64,000 bases of DNA from Bradyrhizobium genomosp. I (2014) (GTDB lineage Bacteria > Pseudomonadota > Alphaproteobacteria > Rhizobiales > Xanthobacteraceae), in contig NZ_AJQE01000286.1 of NCBI RefSeq assembly GCF_000261685.1, positions 1-64,000 on the forward strand, in the 5' to 3' direction. Position numbers and translations under genes: made by a program. The notes below the pieces were generated by a model. The model was not told the origin of the DNA and made no database searches. It worked only from the letters and a program-made list of their open reading frames with translations. Of this stretch, positions 27,544 through 37,583 are shown piece by piece. The first letter of the stretch is position 1. Each line of letters opens with the position of its first letter.

Positions 27544-28473
27544 TCAATGTCCCCAGCGAAGAGACAGCGGGTTGAGCTCACGCGCAAGCTCGATCAATCC
27601 AGCTCTCGTCGCCGGATGGATCTGCTCGAGCGGATGCCGCACGGCTTCGCATTTGATCACGCCGCCTTCAGCCATTACGCTCTTGGTGGCGCGCAGGCCG
27701 CACTGGCGGTTTTCGAAATTGATGAGCGGCAGCACCCTTGCATATGCAAGAGCGGCTTCCTGCCTGCTGCCCCCTTTGTGATGATCGAGCACGGGGCGGA
27801 GCAAATCGGGCAACAGCGCGCTCGACATTGTTCCGCTCGCACCGGCATCGAGGTCCGCCATCATGGTGATGGCTTCCTCCCCGTCAAAAGGACCAATGAT
27901 GACCTCACCGCCGAGCTCGATCAGACTGCGGAGCTTGGCAGCCGCAAACGGCACCTCGATCTTGAAATATCTGGCGAGCGGCACCTCGCAAGCGAGCCGG
28001 ACGAGAAACGGGACCGTCAATGTAACGCCGGAGAGCGGCGCGTCCTGGACCATAATTGGAATCCCGGCGGCGTCCGCGACCCGGCCGAAATGCCCGATCA
28101 TGGCGCCTTCATCCGCCTTGAGGCTTGGACCATGATAAGGCGGCATCAGCATGAGGAGGCTTGCGCCACGTTCGGCCGCATAGCGGGCGCGTTGCACCGC
28201 AATCTGCGTGCTGAAATGGCTGCAGGTCACCATGACGGGCTTGCGGCCCGCGACATGCGAGAGGCAGAGATCGACCAGAAGGTCACGTTCCTGATCAGAC
28301 AGCAGGAACTGCTCGGAATAGTTGGCCAGAATGCAGATCCCGTCCACGCCTTGGTCGATCATGCAATCGAGCACGCGCCGCTGCCCTTCGAGATCGAGAT
28401 CTCCAGATTCCGTAAACGGCGTCGGAGCGACCGGGAACAAGCCGCGATAGATGGGGGGTTTCGCATTTCTCAT
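27544..28473 (-). CDS. DHDPS-family sugar-acid dehydratase/aldolase (2-keto-3-deoxyarabonate dehydratase-like)
   Basis: A TIM-barrel protein of 309 aa in the dihydrodipicolinate synthase/N-acetylneuraminate lyase family. The start (GLFPVAPTPFTESGDLDLE) and the Schiff-base Lys strand (ARYFKIEVPFAAAKL) are clear. ILANYSEQFLLSDQER replaces the GTTGE of true DHDPS, as in 2-keto-3-deoxy sugar-acid dehydratases. Coupled to the aldehyde dehydrogenase it would complete a Weimberg-type route from a 2-keto-3-deoxy acid to alpha-ketoglutarate. Aldolase activity is an alternative. A GH88 hydrolase lies 170 bases upstream, so the input may come from plant polysaccharide. Confidence 0.85.
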   Translation of the reverse strand: MRNAKPPIYRGLFPVAPTPFTESGDLDLEGQRRVLDCMIDQGVDGICILANYSEQFLLSDQERDLLVDLCLSHVAGRKPVMVTCSHFSTQIAVQRARYAAERGASLLMLMPPYHGPSLKADEGAMIGHFGRVADAAGIPIMVQDAPLSGVTLTVPFLVRLACEVPLARYFKIEVPFAAAKLRSLIELGGEVIIGPFDGEEAITMMADLDAGASGTMSSALLPDLLRPVLDHHKGGSRQEAALAYARVLPLINFENRQCGLRATKSVMAEGGVIKCEAVRHPLEQIHPATRAGLIELARELNPLSLRWGH

Positions 28474-28644
28474 GTAGAGGATTCCAGACAGGAGGCAGTC
28501 AGTTGCTGTCTAACTCGATCAGCCCATCGCGAATATCCAAGGAGTGGAGCCGATGCCGTCGGACTGTTTGGACAGATTGACTGGCGTGGCGTCACAAACA
28601 AGATTGGTTGGAGGCTTTGTTCGCGTTGGAAGCCTTTCGCGCCT

Positions 28645-29793
28645 CTAGATCCAGCCAGGCGGCACCAGATCCGTCAGGATGGCAAGGCATTCAAACAGGA
28701 AGTAGCTTCCGAAAATCAGCTCGACGTTCTGGGCCGCATCGATATCGCGCACGATCGCCTTTCGGGTGAAGCAGCCGCCGGTGAGCATTCCAGGCGGGCG
28801 CGGGTCATCGGGAGCAGTCGGTGTCAGGTATTTCGAGCTCAGTTGAGTAACTGTGCGCTCCGCAAATAATCTATATTTGGCGCCCCCCTCAGGACCAAGT
28901 GCGGATGCGAGGCGCAGCGCCGCGGCGGCAGCGATAGCAGTGGCCGCAGTATCCCTGCTGGTGTTGGGGATCGCCGGATCGTCGAAATCCCAGAAGGCAA
29001 TGAGATCCGCGGGGACATGGTCGATCCACCAGTCAAGAAGGCGGACGGCGTAGTCGCGCCATAGCGGTTCGTCGGGGCGGACCATGGCGGCGTGAGCGGT
29101 GTAGAGCATCGCCCATCCCTGCGCCCGGCCCCAGGTGCTGATATCGCTATATCCCTTGTGCGTGTGCGTTCTGAGCACCTTACCGGTGTGATCAAGGGTG
29201 GAAGACTGGATAACTGAATTGTCCTGCCGCACATGGATCTCCAGGACGCGCCGCATATGTGCATTGGCGACCTCCTCCATCCGGGCATCGGAAAGCTCGT
29301 CCGCGGCCCAATAGAGCAGGCCTGTCGCCTGGAGCGAGTCGATGCTGCTCTCGGAAGCTCCCACTGCGCTCGCCTCCTCGGCATCCCTGCCCAACGGTAT
29401 CAGTCCGAGGTGTGGATCGAACATATCACGAAGCGATCTTGCTGCTGTCAGAGCCACCGCGCGGGCGTTTTCTTCCTTGAACAGGATGCTGCCGAGGGCG
29501 CCGGCATGATAGAAGCCGAAGCCCTTGAAGGCCGTAAGCCGCTCGGCACGCGGCAACATTCGGCTTAGCGCAGCACGCGCGTCTTCGATTGGGAACTGGC
29601 TGCGATCAGCGAGGTGCGCGAGCCAAAGCTCACCGACAAATGCCCCGCCGGTCCAATCACCATCGGGGGTAAACGTCCATTTTCCGTCGGCGGCACTCGC
29701 CCAGTGTGGCAAGCCCGAGCGTGCGGTGTCCCGAGTCTCGGCAATGCGCTTCAGCATACGCTCGCGCGCGGGCAGATATTGGCTTTCCGACAT
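28645..29793 (-). CDS. GH88-family unsaturated glucuronyl/rhamnogalacturonyl hydrolase
   Basis: An (alpha/alpha)6-barrel type protein of 382 aa. Family landmarks are WTGGAFVGELWLAHLADRS, FYHAGALGSILF, DISTWGRAQGWAMLYTAHA, FWDFDDPAIPNTSRDTAATA and a C-terminal IFGSYFLFECLAIL. GH88/GH105 enzymes hydrate the 4,5-unsaturated uronic acid left at the end of oligosaccharides by polysaccharide lyases. No signal peptide is seen, so it acts on imported oligosaccharides in the cytoplasm. Its position upstream of the sugar-acid dehydratase and aldehyde dehydrogenase genes suggests one catabolic unit for plant pectin-like or glycan material. Confidence 0.85.
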   Translation of the reverse strand: MSESQYLPARERMLKRIAETRDTARSGLPHWASAADGKWTFTPDGDWTGGAFVGELWLAHLADRSQFPIEDARAALSRMLPRAERLTAFKGFGFYHAGALGSILFKEENARAVALTAARSLRDMFDPHLGLIPLGRDAEEASAVGASESSIDSLQATGLLYWAADELSDARMEEVANAHMRRVLEIHVRQDNSVIQSSTLDHTGKVLRTHTHKGYSDISTWGRAQGWAMLYTAHAAMVRPDEPLWRDYAVRLLDWWIDHVPADLIAFWDFDDPAIPNTSRDTAATAIAAAAALRLASALGPEGGAKYRLFAERTVTQLSSKYLTPTAPDDPRPPGMLTGGCFTRKAIVRDIDAAQNVELIFGSYFLFECLAILTDLVPPGWI

Positions 29794-30040
29794 GGCTTCT
29801 GGTCCAACATAATACTCGCCGCGCGGCTTTGCCCTGGCGGCAACTTAAAGCTCTTTACCAACAGATCCTGGACTGGCGCGAACGGTTGGTGTTCACGAGA
29901 CTTCCAATCGTGCTTGGCTGCATCTCTGCGGAGTAGCAAGCCTCGTCAGCAGCACCGCAGGGAAAGCCGCGTGCAAGTTTATGCCAATCACGATGACCCT
30001 CCGACGTAAGCGTGCTGCTTTCGACAATCCTCGTTGTTCG

Positions 30041-31243
30041 TTAGTGATGCGAGTCCGCAGCGCCGATGGCGCCGGTTTCATAAAGATGCTTCAATTTCCT
30101 AGCGTCATAGCCCAGCTCTTTCAGAATCTCTTCCGTTTGCGCACCGAGCTTTTGCGGCGGCAAACGCACGTCCGGCTGCTCGCCGTCGTAGCGCACGGGA
30201 TGGCTGACAAGGGTGATGGGAGCTCCGGTCGCGCCGGTCACGACCTGAAAATTTTTGTTATGCGCGATCTGCGGATCCGCAACGACGTCGGCATAATCGT
30301 TCACCGCAGCGTGCCAAATTCCACGCGCCTCGAACAGGACGATGCATTCCATGGTTGAGCGTTTGGCGATGTTGGCAGCAATCATGGCTGAGGCCTCGTC
30401 CCGCCGGCGATACGCCTCCTCGTCAGGAATTCGCTGGTCGGCCGGAAGGCCAAGCGCGCCTGAGAGCGCCTCCAGCGATCCCAAAGAGATCGCAATGTGC
30501 CCATCGCGTGTCGCATAGATGCCGTAAGGCGCACCGTAGTACCAGCCGGCCACCGGGCCCGGCTGACGGACGTCGTCAGGCCTTTGGCCGTTCAGGTAGC
30601 AGGTAAAAGATTCCATCTGCAGGTCGAGCGCAGCCGACAGCAGGCTAACATCGACGCGGCAGCCCTGCCCCGTCCGCGCCTTCCGCACCAAGGCAGCCAG
30701 GATCCCCGCCGCAAACAAGGCGGCGCCGTGATGATCGATGGCGGAAACGCCGACAGCCCGCGGCCCCTGCTCGCGACTTCCGGTGATCATCGCAAGTCCT
30801 GATAGCGCCTGGATCAAGAGATCCTGGCCTGGGCGATCGACATAGGGCCCGTCAGGACCGTAGCCGGAGGCAGCGGCATAGATGATCTGCGGATTGATCT
30901 TCTTTGCATCCTCGTAGCCGAGACCAAGCTTGTCGAGCACACCCGGGCGGAAGTTCTCTGCGATCACATCCGATTTGGCGATCAGTTGCCTGGCGATGAC
31001 CACGGCTTCGGGTTTTTTCAGATCGAGCGTGAGGCTGCGCTTGTTGCGGTTTCCCGTCAGAAGCAACATTGATTGGCCGTCAACCCGCTTGTCCGCCCCG
31101 CCCCATTTCCTCTGAAAGGCCCCCCCGGGCGGTTCCACGGCGATCACGTCCGCACCGAGGTCGGCGAGAAACTGCACGCCGACCGGACCCATCAGAAAGT
31201 GATTGAGGCTGAGGACTCGAATGCCCTTCAAAAGATCGACCAT
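30041..31243 (-). CDS. Family III CoA-transferase (CaiB/BaiF type)
   Basis: A 400-aa protein with the family start (LLKGIRVLSLNHFLMGP), the LADLGADVIAVEPPGG block, SDVIAENFRPGVLDKLGLGY and the catalytic Asp in RPGQDLLIQALSGL. Such enzymes move CoA between acyl-CoA and carboxylic acids, as in the degradation of carnitine, oxalate or aromatic acids. The ATG at 31243 has AAGGATGT directly upstream. A 16-base palindrome lies 51 bases before the start and is shared with the divergent lacI-type gene. The same palindrome precedes an enoyl-CoA hydratase gene 6 kb away, which suggests both act on one CoA-bound substrate. Confidence 0.9.
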   Translation of the reverse strand: MVDLLKGIRVLSLNHFLMGPVGVQFLADLGADVIAVEPPGGAFQRKWGGADKRVDGQSMLLLTGNRNKRSLTLDLKKPEAVVIARQLIAKSDVIAENFRPGVLDKLGLGYEDAKKINPQIIYAAASGYGPDGPYVDRPGQDLLIQALSGLAMITGSREQGPRAVGVSAIDHHGAALFAAGILAALVRKARTGQGCRVDVSLLSAALDLQMESFTCYLNGQRPDDVRQPGPVAGWYYGAPYGIYATRDGHIAISLGSLEALSGALGLPADQRIPDEEAYRRRDEASAMIAANIAKRSTMECIVLFEARGIWHAAVNDYADVVADPQIAHNKNFQVVTGATGAPITLVSHPVRYDGEQPDVRLPPQKLGAQTEEILKELGYDARKLKHLYETGAIGAADSHH

Positions 31244-31265
31244 ACATCCTTGCTTTCGGTTTTAC

Positions 31266-31309
31266 CTGAAATCGAGGTGCTGGCTCTCGATTTCTGAAAT
31301 CGATTTCAG
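31266..31309. promoter_or_regulatory. LacI-type operator cluster between CoA-transferase and regulator genes
   Basis: CTGAAATCGATTTCAG at 31294-31309 is a perfect 16-base palindrome with a central CG, the hallmark of LacI/GalR operators. A further half-site pair, CTGAAATCGAG (31266-31276) and CTCGATTTCTG (31286-31296), forms an inverted repeat beside it. The cluster lies in the divergent promoter region. Confidence 0.82.
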
Positions 31310-31507
31310 ACTTAGGCTGTGCGAGAAGCGGAGTCAAGCGAATCTACCAACTTTCGAATGAGATTCGCTTCATCCCGCTCCATCTGTGCATGAGAGGGGC
31401 AGAAAATAGCGCCGATGGCCCGCATACAGGGCTTGAGAAGGTAGCGCTCGTGATGGTTTAACCCTTTTGAGGGGAGACCCTCTCCTTCTCCTGGTTGACC
31501 AACGCAA

Positions 31508-32599
31508 ATGGACAAGAAACCTGTAATCGCGCCCAAAGGCCGGCAGCAGCCGCGCGTGAAGATCGAGGACGTTGCCCGGAAGGCGAATGTGTCGCCGGCG
31601 ACGGTGTCGCGGGTTCTCAATCACCCCGATATCGTACGGCCGGAGCTTCGCGACAGGGTCATGCGGCATATCAATGACCTCGCCTACACGCGCGATAGCG
31701 CAGCCAGAGCATTGAAATCGGGACGCATGCGGACCGTCGGCGTCATCGTTCCGACACTGGCGCTCGGTATCTTTGCAGAAGGCGTGGAAGCCCTCCAGAA
31801 CCGCCTCAGCGAAAGCGGCTACACGCTGTTCATTGCGAATTCGCAATATGACCAGCGGCGTGAATTTCAGGAACTGCAAAGTCTCATTGAACGCGGCATC
31901 GATGGAATCGTGCTGGTCGGAGCTTCCCACGGACGGGAGCTGAGGAGCCTGATCGAACAGGCAGGCGTACCCGTCATCACCACCTATGTTGCCAAGGCCG
32001 GCGGCGGCATCCCCGCGATCGGAATCGACAACGAAAGCGCCACCCGCGAGATGACGGAGTATCTGCTAAGGCTTGGACACGTCCGTTTTGGCGCGATTGC
32101 CAACGTTGTCGCCGCGTCCAACGACAGATCCCGCGCCAGGCTCGAGGGAATTCAGCGCGCGCTGTCGGACGCCGGTCTCCCGCTCAAGCCGAGCCAGGTC
32201 GTCAAGGCCGATTATTCGCTTGCCCAGGGCCGTAGCGCCCTTCGTCAGCTCCTCACCGATCATCCGGACACGACAGCAGTCATCTGCACCACCGACACGC
32301 TTGCCATCGGTGCAATGGCAGAGGCTCGCAAGATGGGGCTGGCCGTACCGGCTACGCTTTCCATCACAGGATTTGACGATGTGGAGCTGGCGGCGCAAAT
32401 GGACCCGCCGCTCACAACAGTCAGCGTTCCGGCAGCAGAAATCGGCCGGGGAGCCGCCGATTATCTCATCAATGCCATTGCCGGAAGTCCTGTCCCGAGA
32501 AGTGTCGTGTTGCCGTACCGGCTGGTCATGCGCTCATCGAGCGCCCCGCCGCGGTCCAGCGTCCGTCCCGCCCGTCGCGGGCGCAGTCGAGATCATTGA
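31508..32599 (+). CDS. LacI-family transcriptional regulator
   Basis: Residues 17-65 are the LacI HTH and hinge (VKIEDVARKANVSPATVSRV, then HINDLAYTRDSAARALKSGR). Residues 70-340 are a periplasmic-binding-like sensor domain (VGVIVPTLALGIFAEGVE, VICTTDTLAIGAMAEARKMG, LSITGFDDVELAAQMDPPL). It should bind the TGAAATCGATTTCA palindromes found in its own upstream region and in front of the enoyl-CoA hydratase gene, repressing until a small effector is present. It is divergent from the CoA-transferase gene. The effector is unknown. The C-terminal Arg/Pro-rich tail is unusual but short. Confidence 0.93.
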   Translation: MDKKPVIAPKGRQQPRVKIEDVARKANVSPATVSRVLNHPDIVRPELRDRVMRHINDLAYTRDSAARALKSGRMRTVGVIVPTLALGIFAEGVEALQNRLSESGYTLFIANSQYDQRREFQELQSLIERGIDGIVLVGASHGRELRSLIEQAGVPVITTYVAKAGGGIPAIGIDNESATREMTEYLLRLGHVRFGAIANVVAASNDRSRARLEGIQRALSDAGLPLKPSQVVKADYSLAQGRSALRQLLTDHPDTTAVICTTDTLAIGAMAEARKMGLAVPATLSITGFDDVELAAQMDPPLTTVSVPAAEIGRGAADYLINAIAGSPVPRSVVLPYRLVMRSSSAPPRSSVRPARRGRSRDH

Positions 32600-32763
32600 C
32601 CGGGCCACGGTCCTGATAACTATTTCAGAACCGGAGGCTGGCGTCCGCATCCCAGGACCCGATGACGCAAGCTGCTCGCCCCTTATCATTATTCGCCCGT
32701 AAGTAGAGGTGGCTGAGCATGCGATGCGCCGCCTGCGCGATCGTCAATGGCACAAGAGACTTC

Positions 32764-35397
32764 TCAATGCTCGCGTTCAACGTGAACGGAGTGAACGGGC
32801 GCATGGTGGTGGCTGGCGCCCAGTTCGTGCAATCTATGATGCAGGCGATGATGCGCAAGTTCCAGGGCAGCTCGCAGCCGCGAGTGTCGCGCTTCGTCGG
32901 ACTTGGGAGCGAGCGTGTCCATATAGGCGATCGATCCCTCGATTTGAGCAAGGACCGACACTGCATCCGCGGTGGCAAAGATGGGCATTCCGCCTACTTT
33001 GACATATACCGCACTGGTGTGCGCCGCAATGTCGGCCTCGCGTCCGGCGACACTGCCCCGAACGCGCAGCGCGATCCAACATGACTCGTTGATGGGCAGG
33101 GAGAGCTGCCCCTTGCACGACAAGCCTCCGCATCGAACCTCCTCGAGGACCGTGCCGTTACATATGAGCTCCACCCGCGCCGGCGGGACGCTGACCGATT
33201 CGATCCGCCAGTCGATCGTGAGGGTGCCGCCTGAACGGGGAAGGGACACCGTGCCTCCAGGGCGACGTCCTTCAACGGTCATCTCAACCAGAGGCCCGAC
33301 AGTGATGAACGTGTCCCCGCTGCGTACGGCATCCATCCAGTTGCGATACGTGAAGTCGCGTTCGCCCAATCGCACATAGGTCCGTGAGCCCCCGAGGAGC
33401 GCGGCCGCGTCCATCTTGTCGGAGCCCGCCACCAGCGGCAGATGGTAGCCGATGTTGAGGTAGCGATACCAATCGGCGAGACCAAATGCGCTGAGCTGCG
33501 CGGTCCGCGGGTTGAACGACATCATTTCGATGGCGTCGACAAGGCCGAGCACAATGTCGGCCGCACGCTCCGCCTGCGGGTTCGGCGCATGGGGCATTAC
33601 CACCAGCCCCCCTTGCTGACGGCAGCGCTCCGCCCAGTCGGCCATGGTCGCTTCCAGAACATGGCCGATTGCAGCTTCGTTGGACCCGCCGCAAGAGAGC
33701 GGATTGATCATCTCACCTTCATAGCCGAGCAGCGATATGTGCCCCAGAACCTGCATCCGGTTCTCCGTGCCGACCCGAACCAGGAATTCTCCGTCGCCGC
33801 CGAAATCCTTTGCCCCGAACGTCGTGCGTCCGTCGAAATCGGCGACGTTGGTGAATAGCTCGCCCCACTGTGCGGCGAGCAAGTTGACCACGTTGACACC
33901 CTCCGCCTTGCCCTCAAGCAGCGCTGTCTGCGGGCTTAGGAAATGGACGTGCGTATCAGAGCTAACCCATCCCTGTTCGCGCCAGCGCAGCACACGATCG
34001 AGCTCAAAGGTGAGAGTGTCCGTGCTTGCAGTGATGTCGACGATGGTGCGCAACGGGCGCACCTCAAAACCCCTGCAGATCTCTACGAACACGGGCCCGA
34101 GCGGCAGGTCCGCCTCGCAACTGCCGTCCACGTAGACGTACTGGTTCAGCCCATTGGCAAATTCGCCCGAGAAGTCCTCGAACCTGCCGGTATTGACCTT
34201 GCGGTGATGTCCCTTGGGTGGCAGATACTCCCCATGCGCACCATGGACATGCAACCGCGCGGCAACGCGCACGCCACTGTCCTTTTCCATGATGCGGATC
34301 TTGACCGGCCTTGTGGCCGGTTCGACTGTCGCCACATTGAGCGAGGCGCTTGCGTTACCGCCACCTTCCAACGATCGAAGCTCGAACATGTGCAAGCGGC
34401 CATCGTCGGAGCGCAGATAGAGTCTTGCGTCCGGATGCGCCGAGTACTCAACGATGACTTCGCTCCCGCAGCGCACGGGCTGCACATCAACTTTGGCGCC
34501 CAGCCAATCCGCTCTGGAGTACTCGAGCACTGCGCGTGCCGAGATGACCGTGCCGAGGTCCATGCCGATCTGCTGGCCCCGATCGTCGACATCGAGCTCG
34601 CCAAGCTTGTTCAGATGGAACCCCGGCGGCAGCCTCACCTTCAGCTTGCGACGGCCCTGGAGGCGCAGCGGGTGCTGGGTGAGCGCTGTCGTGGTCACCG
34701 CAAACACAAGCGAGATTTCCTGTTCCGCGCGCAAGCTCAACGCCGAAAGCTCCTTGTCCGGATAAGGATTGGGGAGCGCGTAAAGCCACACGTTCTCACC
34801 TTGTCGATCCATGCGTCCCGATTGGGTGCGAGCCTCGCCCTGGAAGAAGTTCGCCCCCGGCGCTCTGCCGAGTACAAAGTCCTCGCCGGTGCTTGCATGT
34901 ACGATGGGCGCGCGTAGCGGCAAGGCGGCGAACGCACTCGCACTCCAGGAGATGTGGTTCTGCTGGATCGCGAAGCGGCGCAGCACCGGCACGTCGGTCT
35001 CGCTGCCGTCGGCATAGCGGAGCCCGTATGTCGCCACCCGGTCGCCGAGTGGATTGCCTTCTACAGGCAGCGTAGCCGGGCCGATCTCTCCGAAACCCTC
35101 GGGGCTTGCACTGGGGCGGTCTGCCGCCACTTGCACGAACAGCACATAGCTCGCCATCGTCGGCGGCAACGCGATTACGGCAGGAGGGGCGCCGGGGCGC
35201 AGCTCCAGCACATCCGGCCCTATTTCGCTGCCGAAGAGAAAGGGCATGCCGCGATGGGTCTGGAGCCCGCGAAGTGAATCGATCCAGCCGGTGTCACCCG
35301 GGCGGGCGGCGAACCCTTCACCGGCATTTGCGCGCTCGGCGTTGAAATATCGCTTCAAGTCCACAGGCGTGAAGTGCGGCGATGAAGGTGTTTTCAT
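32764..35397 (-). CDS. CehA/McbA-like PHP-type metallohydrolase (877 aa)
   Basis: The C-terminal third carries a PHP-like metal site: GWVSSDTHVHFLSPQ (first histidines), GGLVVMPHAPNPQ and PLVAGSDKMDAAALLGG. This is the arrangement of CehA-type carbaryl hydrolases and related amidohydrolase-like phosphoesterases. The first 480 residues are beta-rich and contain carbohydrate-binding- or Ig-like segments of no clear family. The last 60 residues are His-rich and helical. No signal peptide is visible. It converges with the LacI gene and follows the transporter gene by about 200 bases, so it probably acts on the imported compound. The reaction is not certain. Confidence 0.82.
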   Translation of the reverse strand: MKTPSSPHFTPVDLKRYFNAERANAGEGFAARPGDTGWIDSLRGLQTHRGMPFLFGSEIGPDVLELRPGAPPAVIALPPTMASYVLFVQVAADRPSASPEGFGEIGPATLPVEGNPLGDRVATYGLRYADGSETDVPVLRRFAIQQNHISWSASAFAALPLRAPIVHASTGEDFVLGRAPGANFFQGEARTQSGRMDRQGENVWLYALPNPYPDKELSALSLRAEQEISLVFAVTTTALTQHPLRLQGRRKLKVRLPPGFHLNKLGELDVDDRGQQIGMDLGTVISARAVLEYSRADWLGAKVDVQPVRCGSEVIVEYSAHPDARLYLRSDDGRLHMFELRSLEGGGNASASLNVATVEPATRPVKIRIMEKDSGVRVAARLHVHGAHGEYLPPKGHHRKVNTGRFEDFSGEFANGLNQYVYVDGSCEADLPLGPVFVEICRGFEVRPLRTIVDITASTDTLTFELDRVLRWREQGWVSSDTHVHFLSPQTALLEGKAEGVNVVNLLAAQWGELFTNVADFDGRTTFGAKDFGGDGEFLVRVGTENRMQVLGHISLLGYEGEMINPLSCGGSNEAAIGHVLEATMADWAERCRQQGGLVVMPHAPNPQAERAADIVLGLVDAIEMMSFNPRTAQLSAFGLADWYRYLNIGYHLPLVAGSDKMDAAALLGGSRTYVRLGERDFTYRNWMDAVRSGDTFITVGPLVEMTVEGRRPGGTVSLPRSGGTLTIDWRIESVSVPPARVELICNGTVLEEVRCGGLSCKGQLSLPINESCWIALRVRGSVAGREADIAAHTSAVYVKVGGMPIFATADAVSVLAQIEGSIAYMDTLAPKSDEARHSRLRAALELAHHRLHHRLHELGASHHHAPVHSVHVEREH

Positions 35398-35598
35398 GCT
35401 TCGGACTCCAGTTTCAGCAACTCAGTGCCTCGCAAGCATTCTTTGTTTGTTGTGAATGACTGCTCGCGCAAGGACGCTTGCGCCGACCCCATGCTCATGC
35501 CGAGCATGAAGAGATACGCGCGAGCCCTTATGTTTTGCAGCTAACGTGGACGCCTTGCGTCCGTCGCGGGCACGGCGAAGCGCAGGGGCAGAGCGTGT

Positions 35599-36924
35599 TC
35601 ATTCACCTATGTAGAGGCAGCCGCGCTTCTTTGCGATCTGGTAGACCAGCACGCTCAGGAGCGCGATCAACGATCCGTAGACGGGAAACATCCAGGCGAT
35701 GTGCTCGCGTTGCAACCAAACCAGCAGATAGGGTGACGTCCCGCCAAACAAGGAGACGCCGAGCGCATAGCCGAGAGCCACTCCGGTGGTCCGCACGGCG
35801 CGCGGCATCAGCGTGGTAGCGATGAAGTTATAGAGGGCCATGTTGAAGCCCACGATCGCGCCGCCGAACACCGTAACAAAGAAGAACGTGACGATGCCTT
35901 TTTCCGAATAGAGCAGTGTCAGGAAGAAGCATGGGATGAGCAACAGGCGCAGCAGCGCGAACGCGCGCGAGGGTCGCACCTTGTCCGCGAAAGCGCCGAC
36001 AAACGGCGCCGTTGACATCCAGATCAGGACCATCAGGGTCATGATCCCGTACACATACGTGCTGTCCTCCTTGAAGACCGTATTGGCCATGTTGGGAAGA
36101 CCGGTGTTCCAGGCATAGTTGGCGATCTGCACCGACCCGATCACCAGGATGACGGCGAGCAGCGAAAGGCGGACGCTCCATAGCGTTTTCCACACACCGC
36201 CAGTCGATTCCTGAATGCGCGAAGACTCGTCTTGCCGATGCATGGCTCGATTGATCAAGGTTTCCGGCACCGTCGTGCGCAGATAGATGATCAAAAGGCC
36301 CAGCACGCCGCCGACCGCAAAGGGTATACGCCAAGCCCACTCGCGCATGGCTTCAGGTGCGACCGAGGCGCTCACCAGGAAGGCAACTAGGCTGGATCCA
36401 AGGCTTCCCAATTGGATGAATGTGCCGCCAATCAGACCGAGATAGCGTCCCTCCTTACCAGGTGGCGCCAGTTCAATTGCAATGGCGTTGGCGACACCAG
36501 CTTCAGCGCCTGTGGCAAACCCCTGAATCAGCCGCATGATCAGCAGCGCTATGGCCGCCGTGACGCCGAGGTCCTTGTAGGTGGGCAACAAGGATATCAA
36601 AAGCGAGCAAACCGCCATGGCCGTGACAGAGATCAGCATGACGCGCTTGTGGCTGATGCGATCTGCGACCGGCCCCAGCAAAACAGCGCCCAGCGGTCGA
36701 GCGCAAAAGCCCGCGCCGTACACGGCAAGTCCCGCCAGCAGCGAGGTGGTGGGATCATCGGAAGGGAAGAAGTGCGGCGAGAGAAACGCCGCCATTACGC
36801 CGTAGACATTCCAGTCGTACCACTCTAGCGCCACCCCTCCTCCAAGGCCGGCGGTCATTCGCTTGTTGGCAGTTTGCTTGTCAAGCTGGACGGGTACAGC
36901 GCTGGGCTGAGCAATGATGTTCAT
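35599..36924 (-). CDS. MFS transporter, metabolite:H+ symporter type
   Basis: A 441-aa protein with about 12 hydrophobic segments. It carries the loop motif GPVADRISHKRVM between TM2 and TM3 and the RLIQGFATGAEAG segment of the metabolite:H+ symporter (MHS) group, which takes up organic acids such as alpha-ketoglutarate, citrate or shikimate. The start ATG 36924 has GAGGACCC upstream. It lies just upstream of the CehA-like hydrolase gene on the same strand. A carboxylate substrate feeding the CoA-transferase/hydratase pathway is a reasonable inference. Confidence 0.9.
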   Translation of the reverse strand: MNIIAQPSAVPVQLDKQTANKRMTAGLGGGVALEWYDWNVYGVMAAFLSPHFFPSDDPTTSLLAGLAVYGAGFCARPLGAVLLGPVADRISHKRVMLISVTAMAVCSLLISLLPTYKDLGVTAAIALLIMRLIQGFATGAEAGVANAIAIELAPPGKEGRYLGLIGGTFIQLGSLGSSLVAFLVSASVAPEAMREWAWRIPFAVGGVLGLLIIYLRTTVPETLINRAMHRQDESSRIQESTGGVWKTLWSVRLSLLAVILVIGSVQIANYAWNTGLPNMANTVFKEDSTYVYGIMTLMVLIWMSTAPFVGAFADKVRPSRAFALLRLLLIPCFFLTLLYSEKGIVTFFFVTVFGGAIVGFNMALYNFIATTLMPRAVRTTGVALGYALGVSLFGGTSPYLLVWLQREHIAWMFPVYGSLIALLSVLVYQIAKKRGCLYIGE

Positions 36925-37416
36925 GGGTCCTCGGGCTCTATTGATGACTTAATGATTTTGCGGGTCGCGCGAGAACGAGCAGCCGCTCGTCGGCTCAACT
37001 GCGCCCGCCGCGAGCGGGGGTCTACGAGAGCGGCGGCCTTGAGCAGGCCGGACCGCGGAAGCGCAAGCGCAACAGCTGCCCGGGATGCCGGCGGAAAGTC
37101 CGCCTGGCTTCACGTAATTGCGGGCCTCGCCTCACGAGCGGCCATTGCACGATCCTAATGGCGCAGGACGCCTTCATCGTTGCTTCCGACTTGCGCGGCG
37201 ACTCGCATAAAGCGCGCGCGAGATTCCGTGCCATTCCCATGGCCAGCCTTCCTCCTGTTGCTCTAAGCGCGCTTCTGAAGAAGCTGATGTTCTTGTTGGA
37301 CAGCGCGGCGTCACAAGACCCGTCGCATCGTCAATGAGATCCTTCAGATGTGACCCACTCTCGCCGGCCGCATCCTTCTGGTTTCCCGCAGTACCGGGCA
37401 TTTCGACATCGAGTTC

Positions 37417-37430
37417 TGAAATCGATTTCA
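37417..37430. promoter_or_regulatory. LacI-type operator, copy 2
   Basis: TGAAATCGATTTCA is a perfect palindrome identical to the core of the one next to the lacI-type gene. It lies about 220 bases before the enoyl-CoA hydratase start, 154 bases upstream of a third copy, a spacing that would allow looping. Confidence 0.8.
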
Positions 37431-37583
37431 AGATTAGTAAGAATTCGGAACTGCGGAGTCAAGCCGTTTTTTACGGGTGAAGCCCGCCTCATGGTCTCCG
37501 TCGGCTCCGCGTTGAGCAAGGTGGCTCAGCGCCGCTGAGGCTGGTTCTTCCAAGAAGAGGCTTCTGGATGCCTCGTTGCGAAG

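Noticed and set aside
27517..28869. Plus-strand open frame of 450 codons
   Set aside because: Antisense to the sugar-acid dehydratase and GH88 genes, both with clear family motifs; shadow of high-GC coding.
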